A stretch of DNA of 64,000 nt from Phytophthora quininea (lineage: Eukaryota; Oomycota; Peronosporomycetes; Peronosporales; Peronosporaceae). The stretch lies in NCBI GenBank assembly GCA_011947345.1, contig JAAVTG010001010.1, forward strand, positions 142,224-206,223, written 5' to 3'. Of the stretch, positions 51,960 through 63,998 are shown one piece after another. Position numbers and translations under genes: made by a program. Below the pieces are notes generated by a model. The model saw only the letters and a list, made by a program, of their open reading frames with translations. It searched no databases and was not told the DNA's origin. The stretch's first letter is position 1. Every line of letters begins with the position of its first letter.

Positions 51960-52849
51960 TTCTTTTGCGCGATCTGTCGCTGCTTCACGGCTCGTCTCTC
52001 CTGCTCTCGAATATCTTGCGAGCGCTCTGCCAGCCCAAATCGGTCTTGCTCCCGATGACGTCGAATTTGCTCCAAGTGCACCTTTTTCTCGGCGCGAGTG
52101 GCCTGCACGATCTGCGCTCGATGCGAAGTGTACTCGGCAATGAGTTGGTTGCGGCGCTCTCTAGAGGAAGCCTGCACCATGTTGTTGTATTCGCAAGCAG
52201 CTTTGATATCTCGCTGCATCTGCTCCATGGCCTCTTGCTTGACACGCTGTTTATTCTCATTGCGTCTTTTGATCGACTCGATCTCACGCGCACGGCGTTT
52301 GGCCTCTTCAATGCGCTTCTGAGCGCGAGCGTCCTCAGCTCGAAGGTGGGAAAGACGATTCTCTAGCAGTTTAGCATCTTCTTCAGCTTGTCGGCGCAAG
52401 TTCTTAGCATCTAACATTGCGCTTTGTAGTTCCGAAAAGTCTTCGTCCTGTTGTTGTGTACGTGGAGAAATGATCAATGCAGACGGCACTGGTTCAGTCA
52501 GCGGCGCGTCGTCGATTTCATCGGCGTGCTCTTCGAACCACTCAAGGAATGCCAACTTGGCGATTTCTCCCGTTGCGTTCGGGTCCATGTCGTCCAGGGC
52601 GCAGTCCAGGACTTTGGGGGACGTGTTGAAGCCCATATCAAGCAATAAGCTGCCGAGATGCTCCGTCCCAAACACACTAACAGAACAAAAAACAACGTTT
52701 ACAACGCTGGGAGACGATAAACGCGCGCGATATTCAGGTTCGTACCCTTTGCCGATGTCATATTTCGCAAATAACGCGTCAAAGTGCGGGGTTTCGCTCT
52801 CGTTGGTGAGCTCGGCACCCCGGACGCTTTCTTGCTCGTAGTCGGTCAT
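51770..52849 (-). CDS. EF-hand-like and coiled-coil protein
   Basis: 359 residues. The N-terminus has a pair of calmodulin-like helices (LGSLLLDMGFNTSP, LDDMDPNATGEIAKLAFLEW) in which the second loop is a degenerate EF-hand. From about residue 140 it is a continuous Arg/Glu/Gln-rich coiled coil with tandem AEEDAKLLENRLSHLR-type heptads to the C-terminus. About 52685-52730 may be a short intron read in frame. A ciliary or flagellar role is common for such proteins, but this is inference. Its 3' end overlaps the RXLR-like gene. Confidence 0.68.
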   Translation of the reverse strand: MTDYEQESVRGAELTNESETPHFDALFAKYDIGKGYEPEYRARLSSPSVVNVVFCSVSVFGTEHLGSLLLDMGFNTSPKVLDCALDDMDPNATGEIAKLAFLEWFEEHADEIDDAPLTEPVPSALIISPRTQQQDEDFSELQSAMLDAKNLRRQAEEDAKLLENRLSHLRAEDARAQKRIEEAKRRAREIESIKRRNENKQRVKQEAMEQMQRDIKAACEYNNMVQASSRERRNQLIAEYTSHRAQIVQATRAEKKVHLEQIRRHREQDRFGLAERSQDIREQERRAVKQRQIAQKNYQKELVKKARDKLAHEHERRLLSERKINRMEAEEAELIAKLRVTQELQRAAYEELEFVMQDE

Positions 52850-52994
52850 TCTTTGGCTGACACACTCGACGACAAGATGAAAGTGACACGCTACAATTGC
52901 TGGCGAGAACCTCGTCCTTCATCCAAAATAGCTGCGATAAAAGCGGCGAATTTCTGACCAGCACTTCTGCAAGTCGGTCGTGACGCAAATATCT

Positions 52995-54652
52995 CTACTG
53001 TTCGCGCCAAATGGCGTCCGACATCTTGGCAACATCCACCATCTCGGCAGCATCGTGGACACGTAAGATATCGGCGCCTTGCTGGATCGCAGCACAGCAA
53101 GTAGCAGCTGTACCCCACGCTCGGTCTTTGGGCTCCGGGCGACAGCAGATTTCCCCGATGAAACCTTTTCTGGACGACCCAACCTTCAGTCCAAACGAGT
53201 TAGTAATTAATTGTCGGTGAATGCAACACCGTAAAACTTACGAGTAAGGGCAGCTCGTGACTGTTTTGCTTCACGGTCGAAAGGTTACGCAGTAGCCGCA
53301 AGTTTAGTACGCGCGCTTTCGCGAATCCAATGCCAGGATCCAGCACTATGTTCCAACGGAAGATCCCAGCGGCCTCGGCTGCTTCCACGCGTTCATTGAG
53401 CACGGTTGATACCTCAGAGACCACGTCACCGTACTCCTGCATCATGATAGCATCCATTAGCTTTCAAATCGATTTCACACTAGACATTCATTTAACAAAC
53501 CTTGAGACCGGTCATCGTTTTGGGTGTTCCTCGCATGTGCATCAGCACAACCTGCAACATCAATAATCGTAAGAACTTGCAACTATCTTCTGCGCTAAAT
53601 GCCACTCACCGGAACTCGAAGCTTGGCCACCGTCGTCAACATCTCGGGGTCTTTCAAACCCGCTGAAATATCGTTGACAACGTTAGCACCTGCTTCAACC
53701 GCTAGACGTGCTACTTCTGCCTTAGTAGTGTCGATCGAGATGGCAATTTTGCTCTGTTCACGGATCCCTCGAATCACTGGTAGAACTCGTCGCAGCTCCT
53801 CCTCTTCAGTCACTGGCTCTGCACCAGGTCGACTGGACTCGCCTCCGATGTCAATCATGTCGACTCCAGCGCGTTCCATCTCTAAAGCTTTTGCACTGCA
53901 GCGTTCACCGTCGCCAGCTCCGCCCCGTCACTAAAACTGTCGGGCGTGACGTTCACAATGCCCATGACGTACGTCTTGCTGCCTAATGGCCACGGCTCTG
54001 ACTTGTCCACTGGTAGCATGGGCACTGGAGCCACATAACGTTGTTCGCCTGCTTTTAGCTGGTCGTAAAGCGTCCTCATGGACAACTTCAACACTGGGTG
54101 CACTAGATCCGACGCTAGATCACACAGCGGAGCCAGCACAAAATCTCGCTCGGCGATTCTTTCATGAGGGACGATCAATGGTCCTTCCGGAGTGTCCAAC
54201 TTGACGTCCAGATCATCGTACAGTAAAATGTCCACATCAATGAGACGAGGACCCCACCTAAACAATCGCAGCATAAGAAATATGTAAGCTAAAATAAAAT
54301 AAAATGAATTTTGCAACATACCGTAATGACGGCGTCCGGCCGATCTCCCTCTCGATGGTCTTGAAGGCTCCCAGCAGCTCATGCGGCTGAAGCTCCGTCT
54401 TGACTCTTGCCACGAGGTTCAGGAAGGCCGGCTGGTCCTCCACGTACTGCGGGGCCGTCGTATACAGCCGAGAAGTGGCCTCCACTGGGCCAACCACTTT
54501 GGTCAGCATGTCGAGCGCCGCCTCCAAGTTCTGGAGCTTGTCACCTGCATTAAAATATCAATTAAACGAATAAGTAATTATTCATACAAGTGTAAATGTT
54601 GCAACCTACCCAGGTTCGTCCCCAGCGCAGCGTATACTCGAGCAGGTGCCAT
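52995..54652 (-). CDS. bifunctional HPPK-DHPS (folate biosynthesis)
   Basis: ATG 54652 (MAPARVYAALGTN). HPPK: exon 1 54652-54610, exon 2 54544-54321 (TSRLYTTAPQYVEDQPAFLN), exon 3 from 54257 (RWGPRLIDVDILLYDD). DHPS follows: MGIVNVTPDSFSDG, IDIGGESSRPGAEPV, SIDTTKAEVA, MHMRGTPKTM and GSSRKGFIGEI, ending at 52995. Three short introns interrupt DHPS (about 53600-53550, 53510-53460, 53230-53180). One A is missing near 53885. The enzyme pyrophosphorylates 6-hydroxymethyl-dihydropterin and condenses it with p-aminobenzoate. DHPS is the sulfonamide target. The fusion is normal for plants, fungi and oomycetes; no aldolase domain is attached here. Only 31-88 bp separate it from the divergent TIP30-like gene. 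Confidence 0.92.
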
Positions 54653-54740
54653 CACTTCGGTGGTCGTATTTTGTGTTTATGAAATGGCTGAACTTAAACT
54701 TTCTGTGACAGGGTTACACTCTCAGCTGACCAAAAGAAGC

Positions 54741-55598
<858 letters not shown>

Positions 55599-55780
55599 AC
55601 ATTTGCGCGACGTAAACCACAAAAGTCTTTCCTTCACTTGAATACACTATAGTGGTGTGACACTTTTATGATCGTCAACCATCCAAGTGATTACGCGCCA
55701 CCTGCACCACGTCGCAGATTTTCTTCCCCGAAGAGGCTCAGTTCCGAAAAGTATCTGCGGTGCTCAAGTCCACTAAGAAA

Positions 55781-56509
55781 ATGTCCTACGTCGCGCTTGT
55801 GATCGGCTCTACGGGCGCTGTAGGCCGCGATCTTGTCGCTGAGTTGGTCGCCTCCAAGAAATGCACGAAAGTCATTGCACTGTCGCGTCGCGAGGTGCCT
55901 GAGACCAAGTGGAGCAGCACGTTCCCATCGTTGGACACGGACGCGGCCAAGACCAAGCTGGAGGTGCGTTCAGTCAACTTCGACCAGCTGTCAGAGCAAG
56001 ACATCAAGCCGTCCGACAAGGTGGACGCAGCGTTCTCGTGTCTGGGCACGACCCGCAAGGACGCAGGCTCGGCCGAAGCCTTCCGCAAGGTAGACCTCGA
56101 CTACGTGACCAAGTTCGCTGAACTATCCAAGGCCGCTGGCGTCGGGTACTTCGGCTTGTTGACATCTCAAGGAGCCAACAAGAACAGTTGGTTCCTGTAC
56201 CCGCAGACCAAGGGAGAAGTGGAGGAGAAGGTGCAGGAGATGAAGTTTAAACGGGCTTCGATCTTTCGCCCTGGAATGCTGCAACGCGGGGACTTGCTGA
56301 GAGGAACCGAAAAGATGTTTGGATGGATGATCCCAGGAGTAAGTTGAGAGGGTTGTAACTTGAGTGTGTGAAGACTGACGATTTATTTAATGCTGTAGAG
56401 CTACCAGATCTCGGTGCATGCGGTGGCCAAGGGCATGCTGGAGGATTACGAGAGTGGAACTGACGAGCTGAAGGAGTGGAGCCACGCTGACCTCAAGAAG
56501 TTCGAGTAG
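55781..56509 (+). CDS. HTATIP2: TIP30/HTATIP2-like NAD(P)-binding protein B
   Basis: Tandem paralogue of protein A: exon 1 55781-56338 in one piece (the first two introns are absent), one intron 56339-56398, exon 2 to 56509. It retains [42 protein letters not shown] and RASIFRPGM. The C-terminal helix LKEWSHADLKKFE matches the other copy. The reading frame is intact. Gain or loss of introns distinguishes the two copies. Confidence 0.87.
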
Positions 56510-56612
56510 TTTGTATGTACAAGAAGTCATCCCGTTGAACCAAACCAATTCATTTTTCATTCCAGACGGTCTTCAGTGTTGCGAGTTGAAGATTCACGCG
56601 GGTAGATTGGGC

Positions 56613-57271
56613 CTACACCACGTCGATTTTCTTGAGCTTTTCCTCGAGCCGCTTGTAGTCCTTGGAGTTGCTGTCGTCAGCTTCGGCGCTTGTTAGCGAT
56701 GGCGGCGAGCACCAATATACACAGCAACACATCAAGATCAGCGCCGCGAACACCGCTGCCCAGGTAAGCCCTGCTTGTAGTCCACAATTTTGGTAGACTT
56801 TTATCGGGCCACCGAGGGTCTGGTCTCGGATCGGGTCCCGCTGTCTTTCATCCGTAAAACAAAGACCAGCCCACGAGTTTGTTTGTCCTGAGCACTTCTA
56901 TCAAGTTTGCGGCACGTCCTCAACACAAAACTTGCATCCCGATGAATGTCCTTTGTAGAATATGCTGGATAGAGAACCAAACGTGTCCTAAGATACGTAT
57001 GAGTCAAGATATGTGGTTGGGGCGGTTTTGGAGATCACCATGCCCTGGATTTGAATTCAATGCGGCAATTCCGTCGTCCATGCAAGGTGTGATGCATTTT
57101 GCTTCAAATACTGCACTTGCACAGCCGAAACTGCGGCGTTCTGCTTACTTTGTTGCCGTTTCCAGAGTGTGACCCGATCCGAGACCAGACCCTCGGTGAC
57201 CCGATAAAAATCTTCCCAATTTTTATCGCACGGGCGGCGTAGACGGATAGTTCGTCGTCGTCCTTGAACAT
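56613..57271 (-). pseudogene. small membrane-protein gene split by a TIR element
   Basis: The C-terminal half (56798-56613) encodes a single membrane segment (AGLTWAAVFAALILMCCCVY), then CSPPS and an acidic tail ending RLEEKLKKIDVV. The N-terminal half starts at ATG 57271 (MFKDDDELSVYAARAIKIG) and breaks at the edge of the element at 56799-57209. The intact relative at 57551-57873 has the same order: an acidic start, a Tyr-x-x-Cys stretch, a Cys-rich membrane segment followed by CSP, and a C-terminal LEEKLKRIETV. The function is unknown. Confidence 0.6.
56799..57209 (+). mobile_element. 411-bp MITE-like element with 39-bp terminal inverted repeats
   Basis: The left end TTTTATCGGGCCACCGAGGG and on (56799-56837) is repeated inverted at 57171-57209 with a single mismatch over 39 bases. 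The element lies inside the coding sequence of a small membrane-protein gene. No transposase is encoded. TA next to both ends (TTTTA and TAAAA) would fit a TA target duplication, but the exact ends are uncertain. Internal sequence is AT-richer than the genes around it. Confidence 0.75.
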
Positions 57272-57550
57272 GTTCGTTGTCTTTTGACCAGTGAAGACTA
57301 AGGCCAACGTGTTGCATAATTCGGAGAATGTTCGACTTGAAATGCTGAGACTTGCAATCCGAGGTTTAGTTTTGGGATGGTGCTGGCGATGTTAGTGTTC
57401 TACTTGCGAGCGGAGTTGGTTGAGGAAATCGCATCATCGGTATATCAAATCCGATTGTTTCCAACCCCTCAACACTGCGAGCCATTGAACGAAAGCAATG
57501 GATTTTGCTTGGATGGTCTTTGGTTTTGCAAGTTCACAGGCAGACCTGAC

Positions 57551-57873
57551 TTACACCGTCTCGATTCTCTTAAGCTTCTCCTCGAGTTGTATGTAGTCGG
57601 GGTTGTTGTTGCCATCGACACCCTGGTCTTCGTCGTCGCCTCCGCGGTTCCAAGAGTTGCAAAGGCGTTTGGTCTCGCCATCGATGCCGGCGAGCAGTAA
57701 CACGCGCAGCACCACGTCAATAGCAAAACCACTGCAAAGACCAGCAGAGTAATCATACTCATAGTAGCACAATCTTTATCTTTCTCGCAATCGTAGTAGT
57801 AGTGGTCGTAGTCATAGGTCATGTCGCCTTCTTTGCTTGTCGGGGAGTACAATTCGATCTCGTCCGCTATCAA
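57551..57873 (-). CDS. small Cys-rich single-pass membrane protein (one frameshift)
   Basis: The N-terminus is acidic and Tyr-rich (MTYDYDHYYYDCEKDKDC), followed by a membrane segment MITLLVFAVVLLLTWCC and a CYCSP motif. After a frame change (about 57680) comes an acidic linker (GDDEDQGVDGNNN) and the LEEKLKRIETV end at 57551, which matches the split relative at 56613. The start is unclear: the frame begins at a TTG (57873), and an ATG at 57822 is in frame. No known family. Confidence 0.55.
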
Positions 57874-57905
57874 AATGCATTTTTACGAGAAAGTTCGCAG
57901 CAGAA

Positions 57906-59606
57906 CTAGGTAGATGTCGAATTGTTGTCGCTATTGTGCAGCCACGAGAACGCAAAGGTGTAGTCGTAGCCTGGAGACGATACCAAGTGAGCTATCACTT
58001 CCTCAATAAAGAAAGGGAAATTCTTACCATGATGCTGAAGCGAAGCTTGAACATTGTAGAAGACCCAGAAGCAGATTTTGGTCTGCACCCCTGGCCATTG
58101 CCCTTCCAGCACAAAAGCTAGTTGATGGAGAGCCGAGAACCGTAACTTGTACTGCAACACGCCACATAGCAGCAACAATGCTAACAATTTCAATGAGCAG
58201 CTAAACATGACGTTGCTCAAAGCTTGACGTAGCTCTTCTTCTGTCAGATTCGCCAGCTGCGCATAATACTCTCGATTGGGTAATTGATACATGAGACCCA
58301 TATAGATACCTACGCCGCAAACGAATCGTAAGTCTGAGTAACAAGTCAATAGCCAAACACTTACAGAATATCAACGGAATGAACACGCCGACGTAGTTGA
58401 TGAGGACGAGGAACTCCGTCAGGTACAGTATCTGCTGCACTGACAACGTATATTGTACGGCAGTCTCCGTAAGCATCTTCGGATCTTGAGTTTCATCCGT
58501 GTCAGGTATCGTCGGTTGAATTTGAGCTCCAGTGTTGGTAGAACTTCTTGGCAGCTGCTCAATCACTTTAATTGACGATCTTTTCTGGTCGCTTGCAGTA
58601 TTAAACGTCGCCACTTGCACGTGTTGCTGCTGTAGCATCGTCTCCGCTCGATCCAAAGCAGTCGATGCTCGCCTGCCAACATTTGATTTCAACACCAAGT
58701 ATTGAGGGTCGTACACTTTTCATGTCCAAGTTTCCGTCCCAATTTCTCCATCGAGCAAAGAGCGACATTGACATCACGTAATGAGAGGGCCAACTGCATC
58801 ACAAGAGCTGCAGAGACCATAAGTGTCGTCCCGATGGAGGGGAATTCTGCATGCAGTAGGCCACAAACAATGCGTTGAAAACCTCCGAGTTGAAGACCAC
58901 CACTTCAGGCATTTCGTCGCTCAAGTGGACGACTGTCTTGGTGAAGATGTTCCTCATAACGAGTTTAATCACTGGTAGCAGCGACGAAAACAGCACTTTG
59001 CCGGTCTTGGACAGCGTCGTGAAGATGTAATAGTACAGCGGGTATGTGATGACGAGGAGCACTTCGACCAGCCACACTTTAATGGTGTTGATCACCATCG
59101 TACCTGAACCTGGCGTCTCTTTGATCTTCTTGGCCCACTCGATAGCGATCGAAATGGTGATGATCACACTACCCACGCAGGCATCGCAACAACGATGGAG
59201 AACGGCACGGGGAAGCCAATGGCAAGTCCAAGACAGTAGAGAACCCCGTGCTGAGAGCTGACACGACGATCGTGTTCCTAACCACCCGCCAATTCGGATA
59301 TGGCAGCGCTCGCACGCTGGTTCTGAATTGCTGAGCGCATAGGAAACTCATGACCAAGTAGCAGTAGAACTCGCGCACTTGGAGCATTTTGTTGGCTTTC
59401 AAACCTGCGGACGGACGGTCGAGAGGTATAACATCGCTGAGTACTGTGATGACCAAGCACGGGAGTGGCGTCACCGCCAAGACGAAAAGCACACGAGACC
59501 AACTGGTTTCTCGCGTGTACTTGGCCAGAGCGAGCACTCGGTGAGACGAATAGCTGCCATGCAGCTCGACTTGCGTCGATTCCCACCACTTGAGGAGTTT
59601 ATTCAT
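57906..59606 (-). CDS. multi-pass membrane protein family, copy 1 (several frameshifts)
   Basis: Starts WWESTQVELHGSYSSHRVLA at 59606. Membrane helices follow (VLFVLAVTPLPCLVITVL, VWLVEVLLVITYPLYYYIF). Conserved landmarks are IAIEWAKKIKET, MRNIFTKTVVHLSDEMPEV, EVFNALFVAYCMQNSP and, near the end, YRLPNREYY-like YQLPNREYYAQLANL and VQTKICFWVFYNVQAS, closing with PGYDYTFAFSWL at 57906. An Arg/Ser-rich loop (about 58700-58480) separates the two halves. Frames break near 59170, 58800 and 58716. No enzyme or transport motif is visible. Unknown function; I know the family only from oomycetes. Confidence 0.7.
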
Positions 59607-59763
59607 ACGACTTGTCCAGGATCTGTTAGTCCAGTTGTGACAGTGGCTCGTTGTGGTCGGGAGTCTGACCGCAAGACCTACACAAATATTAATAGCGGGT
59701 AAGCACAGAAGAGCGAGAGAATTCTTTAGCTTTCATTGTTTTCTTTGAAACTATTTGTATAAT

Positions 59764-61522
59764 TTACTTGGAATTTGTTTTGGAGTGCTCACGTAGCCAA
59801 GTAAACTGGAAGGTGTAGTCGTAGCCTGGAAGGGATGTCATTAGACGAACCATCACAGGAAACGTTTTTGAGCCCCTACCTGAGTGCAACAGCGATGCCT
59901 GAACATTGTAAAATACCCAAAAGATGAGCTTAGTTTGCACCCCGGCTAGTTGTTTCTCCAAGACAAACCCCAACTGCCGGATTGGCGACAACCCCAGTTT
60001 CCGCTGCAGCGCGATGATTAGCAGAACCAGCGACACAAACTGCAGCGAGCAATAGAACAGCACGTTCTGCAGGGTCTGGAATAATTGGTTCTCGTCCATG
60101 CCAACAAGTTGCGCGTAGTAGTCGCGATTCGGCAGTCTGTACATCACCGACAAGTACATCGCTGCAACAGACACAACAACGTGAGAATGAGCTCATACTA
60201 GCAGCAACAAAACCTCACAGAAGAGTAACGGGATTATAACTTCGACGTAGTGTAGGAGAAGAATAAACTCCGCCATATACAGCAGTCGTCGGACCTTCCG
60301 AGTGTATCGCAGTGTGACGGGAATCTTGTTCGTCGTTAAATGGATCTCCTCGACGACGGGGTTGACACTACCTCTTCCAAAAACTTGTTTTGCCACACGT
60401 AGAGGCTGCGGAGCGAGAGCAAAAGTACTGCAGGCATCGACTGCCATAACCACCAACGACTTGGTGCGCTTACGTTCAGGTCGAACTCGTGTCAAATTCC
60501 CTATAGCGGGTCCACTCACAGTGGTCTGAGTCCTCGTTTCCTCTCTCAGCAGCAAATTTACGCGCTCAAGGGTGCTGTTACGTCGACCTCTGCTAGCTTC
60601 ACTACTAAGAATTTTAATCCACTTTTTTCGTGCTCGATTCGATGCTCCAAGTCTTCCAACCCACGTCGAGCGATCTCTACATCACGTACTGATAACCCCA
60701 GCAGCAATACATGGGCCAACATAAGCTCAAGTGTCGTCCATATCGTCGGGAATTCTGCATACAGTAAGAGACAAACAATGCGTTGAATACTTCCACGTTG
60801 AAAATGACGACTTCGGGCAAATCATCTCGCAGATGCACCACCGTTCTCACAAAGATGTTCCTCATGAGGATTTTAATCATCGGTAACAACAATGCAAACC
60901 CCGTTTGGTTCCAATTCGTCAACGTCGTGAAGATGTAAAAGTACGGAGGATAGATCAATACCAGCAGCACTTCACACATCCAGACCTTCATCACATTCAC
61001 CACCATCGTCCCGGAGCCTGCTGTTTCTCGGATCTTCTTCCTCCATTCAATAGCCAAGGTAATTGACATGACGACCACCCACATAGGCATCACGGAGATA
61101 ATTGAGAACGGCACTGGGAATCCAATTTCCAAACTAAGTAAGTAAAGAAATCCCACACAACAACCTGCTACCATCGTATTGGGGATGACGTGTCTGAGTG
61201 GATACGGGAGCGTTGGAACACTGGATCGGAACTGCTCTGCGCACAGGAAACACATGACCAGGTACGCGTAGTATTCGCGAACGAAAAAGTTGACGTTGTC
61301 GCTGATGATTTTGGAAGGAGCAGCGAGAGGTAACACGTCGCCGAGGGTTATAATGACCAAACACGGCAACGGAGTGGCCACCAAAACCATAATTGCTCGA
61401 AGTCGAGAGTTTTCGTTAGCGTAGTTTGCCAGCGCTAACGTGCGGTCGGTGGAATACCTTCCGTGCAGTTCCACTTGAGTCGACTCCCATAGATCCACGA
61501 GTCGGCTAGCTCTAGACAGCAT
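59764..61522 (-). CDS. multi-pass membrane protein family, copy 2
   Basis: ATG 61522, LWESTQVELHGRYSTDRTLA. The first half is open to 60677 with about seven hydrophobic segments (IMVLVATPLPCLVIITLGD, MCEVLLVLIYPPYFYIFTT) and VFNALFVSYCMQNS. The loop is in the frame 60555-60193 (RPERKRTKSLVV, LLYMAEFILLLHYVEV). The last exon 60174-59764 has YRLPNRDYYAQLVGMDENQL and VQTKLIFWVFYNVQAS, ending PGYDYTFQFTWL. Organisation matches copies 1 and 3. The function is unknown. Confidence 0.72.
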
Positions 61523-61652
61523 TAAATATTAGTTACTCCGGAACGGCTAATTCGAGGAAGTGGACAGAGCTATAGCTGTTACACTACCACAACGTCCAAG
61601 TCAAAGTGACATTCTCCAACCGATTATGAACATTTTTCCGCTGATACCTGTT

Positions 61653-63411
61653 TCAATGGTCCAACCATGGGAACCGAAATGTGTAGTCGTAGCCTGCACT
61701 CGAAGAAACAACAGTTAGATTCACATGTCAACTTTCCCATTGACACTTCCACACCTTGATGTTTCAGCGAAGCCTGGACATTGTAGTAGACCCAAACGCA
61801 CAGCTTGGTCTGCACGCCGTTGTACTGTTTCTCGAGGACAAACGCCAGTTGGTGGGCTGGTGAAGGCCCAATTTCCGATACAGCACTAGGAACACCAGCA
61901 GCAACGAAATGACCTGCAGCGCGCAGTAAAACAGCACGTTCTTCAGCGTGTGCAGCAGTTGGTCTTTGTCCAAGCCTGCGATCTGCGCGTAATATTCGCG
62001 GTTGGGCAGTCGATGCATGGCTGCCATGTAGATCGCTACAAACATCGGCAAAACGTCAATTATTCCAACGAGTTCAAAGCTGGAACAATCCGAAATGACA
62101 CTTACAGAACACCAGTGGGATGATCACTTCGACGTAGTTGAGGAGCAGTAGAAACTCCGCCATGTACAGCAGTCGTTGGACCTTGCGGATATACAGCCGC
62201 GTAGCTGGAGCTTTCGGTAGATTTTGTTTTGTCGGATGAACTTTACCCGCGTTTAATAATTGTTTGACGGATTGAAGAAAAGTTTTTCGAGGAGCTTTCA
62301 AAGACACCGCGATGGGTCCACTGGTGAAGTTTTCCTCGTTTCCAGTGGAAGATGATCGGCGCAGCTCCATCGGCGCAGGGAGTATTAGCTGTGGTTCTTG
62401 TTCTAGAAGAATACTCGCTCGCTTCAAAGTGCTGGTAGGAACTTGGTCGGCTCGATCTCGACGAGTGCGGCCACGGAAACCTTTCCAAATGGTCTGCAGC
62501 TCGACTTGCCGCTCCAACTCCATCAATCGCAGTCGATCCGCTTCGGTATCGTGAAGCGAGGCTGTCACTAGTAAAATGTCCACGATCATGACCTCCACCG
62601 TCGTCCAGATCGACGGCGAGTTCTGCATGCAGTAGGACAAGAACAACGCGTTGAAGACGTCGACGCTGAAGACGATCGTCTCTGGCATAGCGTCCCCGTG
62701 ATGGACAACAGTCCGAGCGAAGATGTTTCGCATGAAGAGTTTGATGACTGGCAGCAGTATTGTAAATGCCATTTGACCTACGTGAGATAACGTCGTGAAG
62801 ACGTAGAAGTACGGTGGGTACGTGAACACCAGCAGCACCTCGCACAGCCACAGCTTGAACGAGTTAATGACCATCGTGAGGTCTCCGGCTTCTCTCGTTT
62901 TCTTAGCCCACTCAATGACCATCGTGATCGAGATCAACGTGACCAACGGCGACGTCATCGTCATCACAGAGAAAGGAAGTGGGAAACCAATCGCGAAACA
63001 GAGCGCGTACATGATGCCAACACTGATTGCCGACACCAGAACCGTGTTGAGAAGCTGTTTCTTGCGTGGATATGGGAGCACTGGAACTTCCATCCGAAAT
63101 TGGTGAATTACCGAGTAAGTCATGACCATGAACGTGTAGAATTCTCGTACGAAGAACATCTTGTTTGCCTCCAATCCTTTCATCGGGTCAGCGAGTGGCA
63201 ACAGATCGGGAATCACAGTCACGACTAAGCACGGAAGCGGGGTGACCACCAACACCGTGATCACGCGGAACCAGCTCGTCTCCTCGGAATACTTTGCCAA
63301 TGCTTGGACCCGCTCGGTAGAATATCTCCCGTGCAGCTCCACTTGCGTGGACTCCCACAACTCCACAATCCGGCGCCACTGGGCTGGCATCAAGCTGCTA
63401 ACAAAGCGCAA
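61653..63411 (-). CDS. multi-pass membrane protein family, copy 3 (best preserved)
   Basis: A single frame from ATG 63411 to 62074 (445 residues) holds the first half, the basic loop and MAEFLLLLNYVEVIIPLVFC. One short intron and a second exon (62051 to about 61764: YRLPNREYYAQ-type HRLPNREYYAQIAGLDKDQL) follow, then a last short exon ending PGYDYTF / RFPWL at 61653. Landmarks are WESTQVELHGRYSTERVQ, VVTPLPCLVVTVIPD, MRNIFARTVVHHGDAMPE and VFNALFLSYCMQNSPS. It has about eight to ten hydrophobic helices. No ligand-binding or catalytic motif is recognised. Confidence 0.75.
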
Positions 63412-63512
63412 GCGTTATAGTCAAGCTATTCGTGACCTGCACACAACTGTTCGAGCTACGGACAAGAAAACTCTATTGATGTTATGCCCAAAAGCCCAGG
63501 GACGAACGTACC

Positions 63513-63998
63513 TTATTCATCTTCTACCGTAGGAGTTGGCATTGGCGCAGTTTTCCGAAGTCCATTGCCAGTGAGACGGTCGCGAGTAGCTGAGTCCACC
63601 TCAACGTATCGTAGGAACTGAATGCCGAACGAAGCTTCACCCTGCGTCTTGGAGCGTAGTAGTGTGGCATACCCGACCATGTGAACCAATGGCACGTGGG
63701 CATGCACAATCGACCGGCCTTGGCTGGAAGCAGAATCGACTCCATCACCACCGGAAGCCGATCCTACCTCTTGAATATGAGCTCGTCTCTGAGAGCTCAA
63801 GTCAGCCAGAACATCTCCAACGCAACGGTCGGGCGAGCGCACCTCCAACTTCATCATTGGTTCCAAGATCACCGGCTCCGCTTCCTTAAGAGCCGCCTTA
63901 AGACCAAGTGCAGCTGCGGCACGGAATGACGCTGCGCTTGAGTCATTGTCCCATTCGCAGTCAGCTTCATCCACAGTGACGTAAGCCACGCGGTTCGG
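63513..63998 (-). CDS. GFM2: 3' part of mitochondrial elongation factor G2 (GFM2), runs off the right edge
   Basis: The C-terminal domains IV-V of an EF-G-type GTPase: LKAALKEAEPVILEPMMKLE, then DRCVGDVLADLSSQRRAHIQ, VHAHVPLVHMVGYATLLRS and TQGEASFGIQFLRYVEV. The end (RDRLTGNGLRKT) recalls the GFM2 C-terminus more than EF-G1, suggesting the ribosome-recycling paralogue. The N-terminal GTPase domain lies beyond base 64000. The frame is open to the window edge. Confidence 0.8.
   Translation of the reverse strand, partial: PNRVAYVTVDEADCEWDNDSSAASFRAAAALGLKAALKEAEPVILEPMMKLEVRSPDRCVGDVLADLSSQRRAHIQEVGSASGGDGVDSASSQGRSIVHAHVPLVHMVGYATLLRSKTQGEASFGIQFLRYVEVDSATRDRLTGNGLRKTAPMPTPTVEDE

Noticed and set aside
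56801..57007. 68-residue minus-strand frame inside the TIR element as a transposase piece
   Set aside because: Too short, no DDE-type motif, and it overlaps the terminal repeat.
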